Source: Trichomonas vaginalis G3
Lineage: Eukaryota; Parabasalia; Trichomonadida; Trichomonadidae
Direction of reading: 5' to 3'
NCBI RefSeq assembly: GCF_026262505.1
Contig: NC_067207.1
Span: 3,356,252 to 3,420,251 of the forward strand
Length of the DNA: 64,000 nt
Shown here: piece after piece, positions 1 to 10,170 of the stretch
How the letters are laid out: each line of letters opens with the position of its first letter
Numbering within the stretch: the stretch's first letter is position 1
Translations under genes and position numbers: made by a program
Notes under the pieces: model-generated
Told to the model about the DNA's origin: nothing
What the model saw: only the letters and a program-made list of their open reading frames with translations
The model's database searches: none

Positions 1-1091
1 ATCCCATTTTAATATTATGAGTATCAAATGCGAAAATCAAAAAAAATACTGTCCTGATTCGAACTCAATCCATTTAATCTTGGCATACAGACCATCCCAT
101 TATGCCAAAAAGTTTATTGTTTGTTTTCTTAATAATAATATAAGATCGCTTATTTTTTATTTTGCTTCTATTAAAATTTAGCATTTTATATCACCAATCA
201 TTAATCTTCTTAAGTAAGATTTATATTTTCACTTTATAATTTGTTCTAATCGAATATTTTTTTTTATTCAAAAATTTTAACCCTATTTTTTGATAATAAA
301 TGTACCACCACATTTTCTACCTATATTTGATAAATGTCAAACATATTTTTACTTAATTTCCTTTAATTTTTTTTATATTTTTTTTTATTCAGTCTCAATT
401 TCATATTACTTTATATATTCTGGATATAAATTCCATAACTATATCATTGCATTTAAAAATATGGCTCAAATATGATTCTTTATAGGATTTTTTTGTAATA
501 CGCCAAAAAATCACGACTTCTAGCCTTCTCATTATGTGCATTATTCCTATAAACCGTCTTAGCCCCTGAATATATAGTTGCAAATTAGATAAACAATATA
601 TCGCCAAATAAATTATTTCTGATTATCGACAACACATAGCCATTCTGTTCTAACCATTAGGCAAAATACCCCGACAAGCCAAAAAAAGCACAACTCATGA
701 TCGTGCCAGACATCAATAATCTTTTGACGTGATTTGTGCCAAACTCTCAAGAAAATCAATCGTTGGCATTTATTCCTAATATGTTATTATAATGCATCAT
801 AGAGAACAAAAAATAATACCACATCAAAATAAAATAAGGCTGATTTCATCTCAAACTTTTAATTTTAACAAAGACACATATTGAAATATCATCACCACAT
901 ATGGTAGAATATTGCCATATAATTGACACTTGACTTTTACACAAGCTCAAAATCAGCATCCCCATAGGATATTAGGTTTTCGAGAAAACAACACGGGATA
1001 AAAGTACACATATATATCTATCTAATTTCATAAAATCAAGTTGCTATATTTATCTGGAATGGTAAGATCCAACAAACAAGTGTGATTTGGT
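1..1091. other. intergenic, no gene seen
   Basis: This AT-rich stretch has only short, low-complexity open frames on either strand. I see no domain, RNA gene or clear repeat in it. Its right end runs into a GTCACTTTT promoter-like box in front of an ankyrin fragment. Confidence 0.6.
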
Positions 1092-1100
1092 GTCACTTTT
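1092..1100 (+). promoter_or_regulatory. GTCACTTTT Initiator-like box
   Basis: An exact copy of the 9-mer that precedes several genes of this window (17591, 34390, 43282, and minus strand 26074-26066). It contains TCACT, which fits the trichomonad Initiator consensus TCA(+1)Y(T/A). Here it stands just upstream of an ankyrin reading frame that has no ATG, so it may be a relic promoter. Confidence 0.45.
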
Positions 1101-1111
1101 TTGTCCAATAA

Positions 1112-1429
1112 CAAAAATTTAAGGGTAATATTGAAGAAAAGCATTCAATTGGGTATACTCCACTCATTGAGGCTGCAAGAGTGGGTTGTGTTGATGTTGT
1201 TCAATGCCTTATCTCTGCCGGAGCTAATCTCGAAAATGCTGATGATAATGGTGATACTCCACTCATACATGCGACAACTCAGCATCATCTTGAAGTTGTC
1301 AAATGTCTTATCGCTGCTGGAGCTAATCCAGAAACAAAGGGCTCTCAAGGTCGAACTGCAGAAATTAATGCAAAAGCTTATGGCTGTCAAGATATCTATG
1401 AATATCTTTCCTCTCTTCATGCTAAGTAA
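1112..1429 (+). pseudogene. ankyrin-repeat gene fragment
   Basis: The frame is open from 1112 to a TAA at 1427-1429 and encodes about 105 residues with nearly three ankyrin repeats. They read GYTPLIEAARVGCVDVVQCLISAGAN, then GDTPLIHATTQHHLEVVKCLIAAGAN, then a degenerate last repeat ending YEYLSSLHAK. The consensus TPLI, HLEVVKCLI and AGAN motifs are well kept. No ATG exists in this frame before the repeats, and a stop lies directly upstream at 1109, so the N-terminal part of the gene is missing. The fragment resembles the 3' end of the DUF3447/ankyrin genes at 15764 and 41739. I read it as the 3' remnant of a member of that family. A start in another frame followed by an intron is a less likely alternative, since no parabasalid splice motif is visible. 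Confidence 0.7.
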
Positions 1430-2088
1430 GAGATTATCTGATTCCAATTAGAGTCAAACAATAAAATCAAATAATTATTAAAACAATATCATTTATAGGA
1501 TTGAAATAAAAATTCTAATAATGCAACTTAAATATTTTATTTTTCACATCTTGTTTGATTTGCCCATTGTTGATATCGCATCCAACCAACTAATTATGAA
1601 TTGTATAATAATGAGTGGCTGGGTGAGAGGTGCGGGTAAATTCCGATTGTTGAAATCGCATAAGCTATATTTACATGATAATATATAGCTTACTAATGAA
1701 ATATTAGTCAGAATATATTATATTCATTGAAAACAAACTGAAATAGCTGGATTGTTAATATAAAGAGAATAATTAACTAATATTACATAAGTATCACTTC
1801 AATTTCTATAATGGAGCCCATTTTACCTTATTATCCATCATGTTCATGTGTGCAATCTCATTAATTTTTGAATTCTATGTGTTAATATCTTAATCAAAGT
1901 AATATGTATATAGAAATCATATGTCTAATTATTTCAACCACCAAATTATGCTATTACCTATTGAAATCCAAATACGAAATTTTGATCTTTTCCAATAAAG
2001 GCCAAACAAACTGGAGATATAAATATTATCTAATATACTATATATCCATACCATATTTGTACAAAAAAGGATTGCTCAAAAAAATCCT
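1430..2088. other. intergenic, no gene seen
   Basis: No supported gene. A slightly GC-richer patch around 1610-1650 sits beside two near-copies of TTGTTGATATCGCAT (about 1567 and 1648), but I cannot assign it to any RNA family. The rest is AT-rich. Confidence 0.5.
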
Positions 2089-5022
2089 ATGCTCCGTCTC
2101 CTTGAGACGCCCGATTTAGTCTTGGCGCAAACTGTCAAGTTTTTATGTTCGGACGACGGCAGCTTTCATGTTCTCAGGGACATGGTTAACGAATCTCCTC
2201 CAACGCAGCTTGTTTCAACGTTCAGTTATTTAAGTTATTGGATTTCTGACTCGCTTTCTAAGCACAAAAGTAAATACAATGATACAAAAACGCAGCAATG
2301 TCTCCAATTACTTAATTTAATTTCTACAAAAGTTCCTCCAATAATTTTAATAAATGGCGCGTTTGATTTAAACTGGGGAATTTCTCAACCACATTGGGCA
2401 TTGCACGAATTCTATCAACGAATTAATAAAAGAATCACGATTATCAGATCATATCTCAAACCACAATCCGCTTTTGGTCAAATTTATCCATTTCCTCTAA
2501 ACAGCGAGTTCAAAGAGGACTTCTGGCGTACGTTCAATCCAAATCTGTCAATAGATATTGGAACGGACCAAGATTACATTTTTGCCGCGAAAATTCATTT
2601 CAAACGCCTTCTTCGAAATCGAGTTCCAATACAATTATTTAAACCTTTGCTAGATACTCCTTCAATGAAGAAAGTTTTAACCCAAGCAATCATTGAAGTT
2701 CTCAATGAAACAAATGAAAATCCTAATATTACACATATACAGTCTATTTCGACATTTTCGTTATTGTTCTTATACATTTTTTCATTCAGCCTCTCAAATG
2801 ATATCGATGCTCAAATGTTATGCGAATATATCCAGACATGTGACTATTTATCACCAGGACTTGCTCTTGGAATTATTTGTCACATATCAACAACGATTTG
2901 CTTATACAATTACTTGATGCCGAAAGAATTCATCGAAAATCCAGGATCAGATAAATCTCATTACGTTATATACGACCATTCGAACGATACGGAGCTTGAT
3001 AGTTTCTTCCAGTCCATTCCTGAAATGTTTACAACGTATTTCAAGCCACCTACAACAAATCAGAATCAAGAGATTAATTCTACGGTCAAAAACGACATCA
3101 ATTCATTCCTTACATACATACATGACCCCAATACGATGAAAGTACAAAAATTCAAAGCCATTTTTGAGTTTGCCAAAAATCATGAGATAACTCCGATTTA
3201 TACAGTTACTATAAGCTTCTATGTTAGTTTAAGATTCCTAATCATTGTTCCTAGGATGTTTGAACACTTCAACAACCCAAATATCTGTAAATTTTTCATG
3301 TCAATAATTTCATTCATCACTCCAGTCTGTGACACAAGTATCCAGCAGTTATTCAACAACCCAGTCACAGAAGACTACAATATCATTGATAAGAACTTGT
3401 ATTTACTCATCAGAGCCATAGGAACACGCATGTTAACATTAGTAATAAATTTGCCAATGGAAATATCCATTCCTTTCTGTTTGGATTCCCTCAACAGATA
3501 CACAAACACACAGAAGATAACAGCAGGAGACTACCACCATATCTTTCGACGCATTCTTTCCGCTGATTTCCCTGTTCTTGGCCCAGCAACATTAGAAAGC
3601 CTCGAAAAGTGTCGTGACATTGTTATTTTGTCGATGTACGTTGAAGCATTGACGAGTACTGTTCATACACACACTTGCAAAGGCCGCGACTCGTTGAGGA
3701 GTCTGAGACAGAAGATACTGGACAGATTGCCAATACAAGCAGACCCAACAATGCCTTATTTGTTGATTACAGAGTTCAGAGGAACTTCTAGAGATGAATT
3801 CAATGAAGTTTCATGTAACATTTTCGCTGATGTCATTTCCATGAAGTTGGACAGTCCAAGAGAAGTTAATATGAACAATTGTTTGTTCTGCGTTTTCTCT
3901 GCATCAATGAGAAAGAAATTTTTTGCGGAATATGTTGTTCATTTCCTTGAAAATCACTTGAACAACGACAGAAAAGATGTCTCTGAACAAGACCCACTTC
4001 CTTTGACTGAATCTGAGATATGTATTCCTTTGGCTCAGATGTGTCTTCCTCGTTTATTGACAGAGAATTTCATTGACTTGGCAAACGAGTTGTCAATCAT
4101 TTTAGGCTATCATATGAAGAATGACGACTTGATGTTGCACTGGCTCACGAAATTCACTGCTCAATACAGGCAATACTTGACACCTGAAGTCAAGAGATCA
4201 TTGAGAACACCAATGATTGATAGATATCAGTCAAAACTACCAAAAGGAGTTGATTTCAAAAAAGAAAACGTTTACGAATTCGCTGACCAGCTCGTGAAAG
4301 CGGAAAACACAATTGTTTTCGATGCAGACACATTGTTCGCTGAATACACAAGTCCATATCTGCTCCAACAAGCCATTATCAGATCATTCATTCTGTTATC
4401 TCCACAATCTGACATCGGAATTGTCAAACTTTTGACAATGCCACTTTACGAAGTCAAATTCTGGCCGAACAGAAACGAAGGTGTCATAGAACTTGCCAAA
4501 TTAGCATCGACCATGAGCACCTCTATATTGCATGACTACTTCAGGGAACTTATGGGAAGAAGTCCATGCGATTCTGCGATGATTTCTGGAAGAATTTTCC
4601 TTTCAATGGTAAGAATTGATGTTTTCGAGATTATCTGCGAAACATGTTCTACATACATCGAAAAGAACGCGGAGAAGCTCGACTACTTCATGAGGATGGC
4701 TTTGCCTTCTTTCCACAGATTATACGGCAATCCACAGAGTGCAAAAGATTTCCTTTGTGGTTTGTTAGTTTCTATTACACCACAGACACCGAGATCTCTC
4801 CAGGAAGCAGTAATTGATGCCGTTGGATTGATTTACCTCAAATTGAAGTTATTTGATTTCAGAAAGGAAATTATAAACAGCGCAATGTCATTTGAACCTG
4901 ATTTGAAAGCTGTTTTCGCTTGTTCTCTGGATCCAGATATTGCAAACCAAAGAGTTAGTGACTTGTTCAAAACAAAAGAAGTTCCGTTTAAGATGAAGAA
5001 ATCAATGATGGAAATGATATGA
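2089..5022 (+). CDS. large helical protein of unknown function (977 aa)
   Basis: A single uninterrupted frame of 977 residues from ATG at 2089 to TGA. I do not recognise a family. The sequence has no signal peptide and no clear membrane segment. Most of it is a regular succession of amphipathic helices, as in an alpha-solenoid (HEAT/ARM-like or Mediator/nuclear-pore-like scaffold). Hydrophobic helices around residues 215-275 and 350-400 look buried rather than membrane-spanning. There are no coiled-coil heptads and no low-complexity tails. Codon use is regular throughout, with no in-frame stop, so the gene is under coding constraint. Weak resemblance in general style to Mediator subunit 23 was considered but I cannot support it. 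The ATG is the first in frame and lies close after AT-rich DNA, which suits the short leaders of trichomonads. Confidence 0.8.
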   Translation: MLRLLETPDLVLAQTVKFLCSDDGSFHVLRDMVNESPPTQLVSTFSYLSYWISDSLSKHKSKYNDTKTQQCLQLLNLISTKVPPIILINGAFDLNWGISQPHWALHEFYQRINKRITIIRSYLKPQSAFGQIYPFPLNSEFKEDFWRTFNPNLSIDIGTDQDYIFAAKIHFKRLLRNRVPIQLFKPLLDTPSMKKVLTQAIIEVLNETNENPNITHIQSISTFSLLFLYIFSFSLSNDIDAQMLCEYIQTCDYLSPGLALGIICHISTTICLYNYLMPKEFIENPGSDKSHYVIYDHSNDTELDSFFQSIPEMFTTYFKPPTTNQNQEINSTVKNDINSFLTYIHDPNTMKVQKFKAIFEFAKNHEITPIYTVTISFYVSLRFLIIVPRMFEHFNNPNICKFFMSIISFITPVCDTSIQQLFNNPVTEDYNIIDKNLYLLIRAIGTRMLTLVINLPMEISIPFCLDSLNRYTNTQKITAGDYHHIFRRILSADFPVLGPATLESLEKCRDIVILSMYVEALTSTVHTHTCKGRDSLRSLRQKILDRLPIQADPTMPYLLITEFRGTSRDEFNEVSCNIFADVISMKLDSPREVNMNNCLFCVFSASMRKKFFAEYVVHFLENHLNNDRKDVSEQDPLPLTESEICIPLAQMCLPRLLTENFIDLANELSIILGYHMKNDDLMLHWLTKFTAQYRQYLTPEVKRSLRTPMIDRYQSKLPKGVDFKKENVYEFADQLVKAENTIVFDADTLFAEYTSPYLLQQAIIRSFILLSPQSDIGIVKLLTMPLYEVKFWPNRNEGVIELAKLASTMSTSILHDYFRELMGRSPCDSAMISGRIFLSMVRIDVFEIICETCSTYIEKNAEKLDYFMRMALPSFHRLYGNPQSAKDFLCGLLVSITPQTPRSLQEAVIDAVGLIYLKLKLFDFRKEIINSAMSFEPDLKAVFACSLDPDIANQRVSDLFKTKEVPFKMKKSMMEMI

Positions 5023-5563
5023 TTTTTATTTTTTTGATATTTATATTTTGTTTTATTTTGTATGATAAATAATATGAGTTAATATTTAATGCAGCTTTTT
5101 CATAAAGGCAGTACATATGTTTGGCTTTTAAAGCCAAAATAATGTACATTTTTCTTTTACAAATCTTCTAAAACTCTCAATTTCAAATAATACATTATTT
5201 TTCGACTTTTATACTGTAATTGCTTCATTTCATATCGCTTGACTTATGAGTAGAAGTATACAAGACATGTTGATCAATCAGATATCCAAATTGAATGAAT
5301 GAAACGGTTTTTCAATTTTTGCCAGAGGATACCTTGTTACATATTGAGAGCTAAACAATATAAGTAATAGTCAATTTTGTAAAGATCTCAATTTTAGTGG
5401 AAAGAAAATTCTAGTCAATGTTCATTTCACTATTTCAAAATTTTAAAAAAATTATTAAATTATCATCTTGTACATTCATAGAATCATAATAGAAAATTTT
5501 TAAAATTTTTAAATTATTGAGAGCATATCGTTTTGTCAAAAAAAACATTTTTTCATCATCAGA
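5023..5563. other. intergenic with one palindrome
   Basis: The only structure seen is the 37-bp quasi-palindrome at 5111-5147 (separate entry). The remainder is AT-rich with no coding signal. Confidence 0.5.
5111..5147. repeat. 37-bp quasi-palindrome
   Basis: Two 18-nt arms, GTACAT...TTTGGCTTT and AAAGCCAAA...ATGTAC, flank a single central T. They pair except for a 3-nt internal bubble. It lies about 90 bp past the stop of the 977-aa gene. It may be a 3' UTR hairpin or a relic of a tiny foldback element. Confidence 0.6.
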
Positions 5564-5947
5564 ATGAGTCATGTTAAGGGCATTATTCGTAGTATCACAT
5601 TTGATTATGAAGATCCAAATGAGATTACATACCATTGCGACAGTCAAGGTAAACTTCAACTTCCCAAGAAAAACCCACGAACACAACATGAGATGATTTT
5701 AACTCAATCTCAATTCTGCAAGACTTCAATCAGCACACATCCTCCTATGAACACTCCCTTTCCTATTCCTGAGATCAGACATGTTGCAACACGGGAACAG
5801 ATGCAAGAGCGAGGACAAGAAGAGTTTCAACCTTCTGGCAGTATTTCTGAAGTTAATCTTGATGACCTCAATTTAGGTGTTGATAATCCCCTGGAAATTC
5901 CTCTTCCAGATGATCTTGAATCATATTTCGGCACTTTTGAATCCTGA
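5564..5947 (+). CDS. small acidic-tailed protein, unknown function
   Basis: 127 residues starting at an ATG preceded by TTTCATCATCAGA. No known domain is recognised. The first third is mixed and contains a short charged stretch (DYEDPNE). The middle is proline-rich (PPMNTPFPIPE). The last 35 residues are acidic and hydrophobic, with DDLNL, DDLESYFGTF and many Leu/Asp/Glu, like an activation-type or docking tail. The tail style resembles the C-terminus of the IBD protein at 22262 (ends FLDDFI), but the DNA-binding part of that family is absent here. It could be a small regulatory protein or a truncated relative. Assigned as coding because of its length, its start context and its compact UTR spacing. 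Confidence 0.55.
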   Translation: MSHVKGIIRSITFDYEDPNEITYHCDSQGKLQLPKKNPRTQHEMILTQSQFCKTSISTHPPMNTPFPIPEIRHVATREQMQERGQEEFQPSGSISEVNLDDLNLGVDNPLEIPLPDDLESYFGTFES

Positions 5948-6224
5948 ATATATTTATATTCTGCTTTTTCTTTATTAATTAATTTCTTTTTACTGGGTAT
6001 TGGCCATCCCATATCATAAAAAACGCCCTAATTTTAGAAAAAAAAATAAAAATTATTTTCTAAAAACAAGATCTATATCATTTTTAGATGTTTTTGCAAT
6101 GGTAGATCAGATGCAATATAGTATCTTATCCTATATCACAATCTGTCATTCTACTGTTTCAGAATTTAAAGATAATATTAAAAGTTTATTTTAAATGATA
6201 GAATAACATGGATATTTTCTAATA

Positions 6225-7223
6225 TTAGAGATGAAGCTCGTTTGTTGAGTTTTCTTCTGTTCCACGAGGAGGAGTTCCAGGACGAGGGCCCATAAAGTAG
6301 TCTTCGTCGTAGTTTATTGGTGGGAAAACGGTAAAACTGCAGCTAAGCTCTTCATCGACTTGCATAGTTGCACCACGATTTTCATATTCATAACAATAGT
6401 TCGGAGCGGAGAATACTGTGACTATTCCTTGCTGGCTATCGAATGGGAAGTTATATCCGCTCATAACAGCTTGATGGCCGCGTACAACAAGATCGAAATT
6501 AAATTTCTTCAGGAATTTCTCAAGAGGAGGAATTCCGAACACGTAGGATGCACCTCTATCATTTGCACCCCAATCCTCTGTTTCAATGTCCGGATCTGAC
6601 CAGACTAAATCGCATATTAAGCCTTCTTCAGGAATATCGAATGGCCTTTGATGTTCGTACTCTCTGATTTGATCTAGATTATCCAGGAAGGGAGAAATAC
6701 CTCCATGGACACAGAAAATTCGATCTTCAATGATTGCAACTAAAGGTAAGCAGTTAAACACATCACAGAAGGTACGCCATAGTTCTATATTGTATCTTTC
6801 TACACATTCATCGTAAAAACCGAATTCTCTGTTGATGTATGAACATTCGTGATTTCCACGCAATAAGAAGAAGTTTTCTGGTCTTTTAAGCTTATAAGCG
6901 AATAGTAAACATATTGTTTCTAGGCTGTTAACTCCACGATCTACATAATCTCCCATGAAAAGGTAATTTGTAACTGAAGGATCTTTATTTTTGTCAAAAA
7001 TGCGAAGAAGATCATGGTATTGACCGTGAATATCGCCAACAATTGTAAGAGGTGGTTGTAATTCAAGTAGAATAGGTTGGTCGAGGAAAATCTTTTTGAC
7101 ATTAGCGCAAAGCATGTTAATTTCTTCTATTGTCAATCCTGCTGATGTTCCTAGTGGCTTATCCTTTACAGCAAGCAGTCTTTTAATAATATCATCAATA
7201 GCATTCATGTCAAGTTCAGACAT
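6225..7223 (-). CDS. PP1-like serine/threonine protein phosphatase
   Basis: 332 residues with every signature of the PPP family in order: GDIHGQYHDLLR, GDYVDRG, LLRGNHE, then HGG, a WSDP motif, RGHQAV and SAPNYC. These supply the metal-binding Asp/His/Asn residues and the catalytic His of RGNHE, so the enzyme should be active. The length and the N-terminal IDDIIKRLL segment fit PP1 rather than PP2B or PP5. The usual YCGEFDN motif near the C-terminus is YCYEYENRGA here, a divergent form of the substrate-groove loop. The short proline/threonine-rich C-terminal tail is a plausible Cdk-type regulatory site. The gene is divergently arranged with the RasGEF gene and shares a 163-bp intergenic promoter with it. 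Confidence 0.93.
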   Translation of the reverse strand: MSELDMNAIDDIIKRLLAVKDKPLGTSAGLTIEEINMLCANVKKIFLDQPILLELQPPLTIVGDIHGQYHDLLRIFDKNKDPSVTNYLFMGDYVDRGVNSLETICLLFAYKLKRPENFFLLRGNHECSYINREFGFYDECVERYNIELWRTFCDVFNCLPLVAIIEDRIFCVHGGISPFLDNLDQIREYEHQRPFDIPEEGLICDLVWSDPDIETEDWGANDRGASYVFGIPPLEKFLKKFNFDLVVRGHQAVMSGYNFPFDSQQGIVTVFSAPNYCYEYENRGATMQVDEELSCSFTVFPPINYDEDYFMGPRPGTPPRGTEENSTNELHL

Positions 7224-7386
7224 TCTTAAACGTAAATAAGATTAAAACTCTGATTTTCCTATTGAAACAATCTCTTTATGATATGAGTATTCTAAATATT
7301 AACTCAAAATTCCTCAATCTCCTCTATGATTCTTTTTTTCACTTCACAAATCGATGTAAAGTTGTCAATTTTTTTTAATCTCACGA
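7224..7386. promoter_or_regulatory. shared divergent promoter region
   Basis: 163 bp separate the ATGs of the phosphatase (minus) and the RasGEF (plus), so both core promoters must lie here. Just before the plus ATG is CTCACGAATG, with a TCA that could be the start site. No exact GTCACTTTT box is present. Confidence 0.5.
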
Positions 7387-10131
7387 ATGGATCAACTGTC
7401 AACTCGGGACCTTATTGAGCGATATAAAACCACGTGTGATCAATGCCAAGTGTATATCGAAGGTAAATACAGAGAACTCAATCAGCTTAAAGAAAGATAC
7501 TCTGTTCGCCCGGATATTACTGAAATTTTTAATCAAAATGTAAAATTACGGCAACTCCATGAACTAGCTCTATCAGTTAAGAAAGATACTATTAACAAAT
7601 TTAAAGGCCAAGGACAACAGAATACAGAAAAATCCCAAGATCTTCAAGTTAAAAATCTTATTTTAACCATCAATGCAGCTAGAACTGTTTATGTACGCCA
7701 CCAAAATATCCTTAAGTCAATTGAAGCCCTTAATGAGCAAAAGCAGATGTTATTAGACAAAAAAGACGAAGGTCTTACTCGTCTCCAGCGAGCAAGAGTC
7801 TGGGCTAAGAATACTGAAGAAATTCGTGAAAACGACCTTCTGAATGTCATCAAACAGCAGAAAAACCTTGTCAAAGAAGTAGAAGATGCCAGTAAAAAAT
7901 CGAAAGCCGAATTTGTTGAAATCAGTAAGGATTCTCGATCCAACCTTTCATGCTACAATGATTTGCAGCTCCTTACTACTCAATACGAAAAAATTACTGC
8001 TCAAATTCAAGCGTCCATGAGAAATACCCCAGCCCCTGATCCACAATCGACACAAGGACAATGGACCAATTACACGGATAATCTCATGATCTCCCTTAAC
8101 ACTCGATTAGACCAATATACCCAAATATTAAGAACCTCATTCCAACTTGACCATTTGCAAAGCCAGAACGACACTTTATATCATCTTTTCCAAGACATAT
8201 TCGACTATTACAACGACTGCTACAGTAAAGTGTCCAATCTTATCAGCCAAGCCCAGAGTTATCAGAAATCTTGCGACACCTTCACTACCCAGTACAAAAA
8301 CGATAGTGAGAAACTCCAATCCGACAAGAATGAGCTTGAAAACATCATAAAAGAAAGAGATGACATGAAGAAAGAGCTCGAAACCACACAATTACGGTTA
8401 AAGAACACTCTTAACGAGAAGAGCCGTATCGAAAAAGGTTCCTCTAATGAAGACATCCAACTCCATAACGAATACATTGATCTCAAGAAGAAATACGAAA
8501 TTACGGCCAAAGAAAAAGAAGAAGAAAACAGGAATGCCGAAATTCTTGGAGCTGCATCTGTTCAATCCAAAGCAATCTTTGAGGCTTACTCGAATAGAAA
8601 GGCATTTCCTACAGCTGTTCAAGATGCACAAAGAGATTTCTCTGAATTGATGAAAGTTCAGACAGTACAAGTCATGGAAATGTCGAAGAAAATAACATCA
8701 GGACGCAACGATTCATCCAATGAGCTCAAATCCATATTCAGTGAAATCCGAAAGAAAATCAAGATCGAAGAGAACAAGTCCGACCAATTTACCAATCCAC
8801 AACTGCGCAAATACAAAATCGAGGATGCCAAATTCACCGAAAACGGCGACAAAGTTCTCATCGAGTGGGCAACCATCAAATTCTTCACCGCTCTCCTGTT
8901 CATCACTGATAACATGGAGCCTGGCTACAACACACTCCATATCTTCACTTGGCACAACGCCAAGATCGAGCCTATCATCATTCTCAAGCTTTTCGAAGAG
9001 ATGCTGATCAATGCACACAACGGCAAACCATTGATGGACGGATTGCCTGTTGCCAAAGAGAACTACGTTGCTTCTTTGACTAACAACTATTTGCAGAAAT
9101 GGGTTGCGATGTTTCCAGAAGACTTTGTTACACTTGTTGATGATGGAAGTCTCAAAGGTATATATGGTTACATCAGAGAGTTCTGCAATGCCGATGAAAC
9201 AAAAGAATCAATTGATTCCGTTCTTAAGAAGCCAAAGGAACAATTACGTACATCGAAGGAATTGAAGCCTGTTGAAAAAGTTGAGAAGAAATTCGGAACA
9301 GCGGAATATCTTGATGACATAAAGATAGAACCGCTCAAACACACATTGGCATTTACTGCTGATTCATTGACAATTGCTAATCACATCATGTACCACGAAC
9401 TAGCAATCTTCAACAACATAAACTATAAGGAATTCGTTGCTTGCGGATGGGCAAACAAAACAAATCCAGAAGCAATTGCTCCTAACCTTGTAACAATCGC
9501 TAAGAGATTCAACAAATTATCACAGTATATACAATATTCTCTTGTTCATTACACAAAGAGAGATCCAAAGGCAACAGCAATAATCATGGCTCAATGGATT
9601 TTGGTCATGCAAAAGTGCTCAGAAATCAGAAACTTCCATGGTCTTTTCGTTATCGATTCCGCTCTTTCTGCTCCACCAGTTACACGTCTACACGGTTGCT
9701 GGGATGCTCTGAAGGATGTACAAGTCAAGGACTCGAATCAGAGCATGAAAGAACTCTACGATTCCCTTTCTTCCATCTGTTCTCCACTTCGTAAGTTCAA
9801 GAACTACAAGGCGGAGATCAACAACGAAAATAAGACAAAGCCGGAGATGGCATTGCCTTTCATGGGTCCCTGGTTAACTGATATGGCATTCATCAAGGAT
9901 GGTAACCCTAAGTCAAAGAATGACAATGGTTTCGAAAAACTCAACATCACAATGCACAGAGCCTATTGGGTCGCGTGCTCTTTCTTGAAGAAAGACTGGG
10001 GTACAGAGAGATCTTTCCAGATAAACGACGAAATTTTAAAGATGGTGGAAGATCTAAATACAGATACTTCTTTCACAGATTCAGATTTAATCAACATGTC
10101 TCTTGAATGCGAACCTGATCGTAAGAAATAA
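7387..10131 (+). CDS. coiled-coil RasGEF (CDC25-type guanine exchange factor)
   Basis: 914 residues. Residues about 1-480 are highly charged heptad-rich coiled coil. Residues about 495-640 resemble a RasGEF N-terminal (REM) module, with FTALLFITDNM and KLFEEMLINAH. Residues about 660-905 match the CDC25 homology domain: LAFTADSLTIANHIMYHEL, NLVTIAKRFNKLSQYI, IIMAQWILVMQKCSEIRNFHGLFVIDSAL, then FKNYKAEI and ALPFMGPWLTDMAFIKDGNP. These are the conserved regions SCR1-SCR4 that open the Ras nucleotide pocket. The expected role is activating a Ras-like small GTPase, with the coiled coil mediating dimerisation or scaffolding. There is no membrane segment. The gene ends TAAAA, so the stop codon overlaps the UAAA polyadenylation tetranucleotide known from trichomonads. 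Confidence 0.88.
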   Translation: MDQLSTRDLIERYKTTCDQCQVYIEGKYRELNQLKERYSVRPDITEIFNQNVKLRQLHELALSVKKDTINKFKGQGQQNTEKSQDLQVKNLILTINAARTVYVRHQNILKSIEALNEQKQMLLDKKDEGLTRLQRARVWAKNTEEIRENDLLNVIKQQKNLVKEVEDASKKSKAEFVEISKDSRSNLSCYNDLQLLTTQYEKITAQIQASMRNTPAPDPQSTQGQWTNYTDNLMISLNTRLDQYTQILRTSFQLDHLQSQNDTLYHLFQDIFDYYNDCYSKVSNLISQAQSYQKSCDTFTTQYKNDSEKLQSDKNELENIIKERDDMKKELETTQLRLKNTLNEKSRIEKGSSNEDIQLHNEYIDLKKKYEITAKEKEEENRNAEILGAASVQSKAIFEAYSNRKAFPTAVQDAQRDFSELMKVQTVQVMEMSKKITSGRNDSSNELKSIFSEIRKKIKIEENKSDQFTNPQLRKYKIEDAKFTENGDKVLIEWATIKFFTALLFITDNMEPGYNTLHIFTWHNAKIEPIIILKLFEEMLINAHNGKPLMDGLPVAKENYVASLTNNYLQKWVAMFPEDFVTLVDDGSLKGIYGYIREFCNADETKESIDSVLKKPKEQLRTSKELKPVEKVEKKFGTAEYLDDIKIEPLKHTLAFTADSLTIANHIMYHELAIFNNINYKEFVACGWANKTNPEAIAPNLVTIAKRFNKLSQYIQYSLVHYTKRDPKATAIIMAQWILVMQKCSEIRNFHGLFVIDSALSAPPVTRLHGCWDALKDVQVKDSNQSMKELYDSLSSICSPLRKFKNYKAEINNENKTKPEMALPFMGPWLTDMAFIKDGNPKSKNDNGFEKLNITMHRAYWVACSFLKKDWGTERSFQINDEILKMVEDLNTDTSFTDSDLINMSLECEPDRKK

Positions 10132-10170
10132 AATTAATTTTTTTTTATTTTATTTTATTTATTCTATATA

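Noticed and set aside
290-607. Small frames in the first 600 bp
   Set aside because: Phe/Tyr/Ile-rich translations of AT-rich DNA with no homology or consistent codon use.
8147-9018. Overlapping frames on both strands inside the RasGEF gene
   Set aside because: Ser- or Lys-rich shadows of a charged coiled-coil gene, no independent start context.
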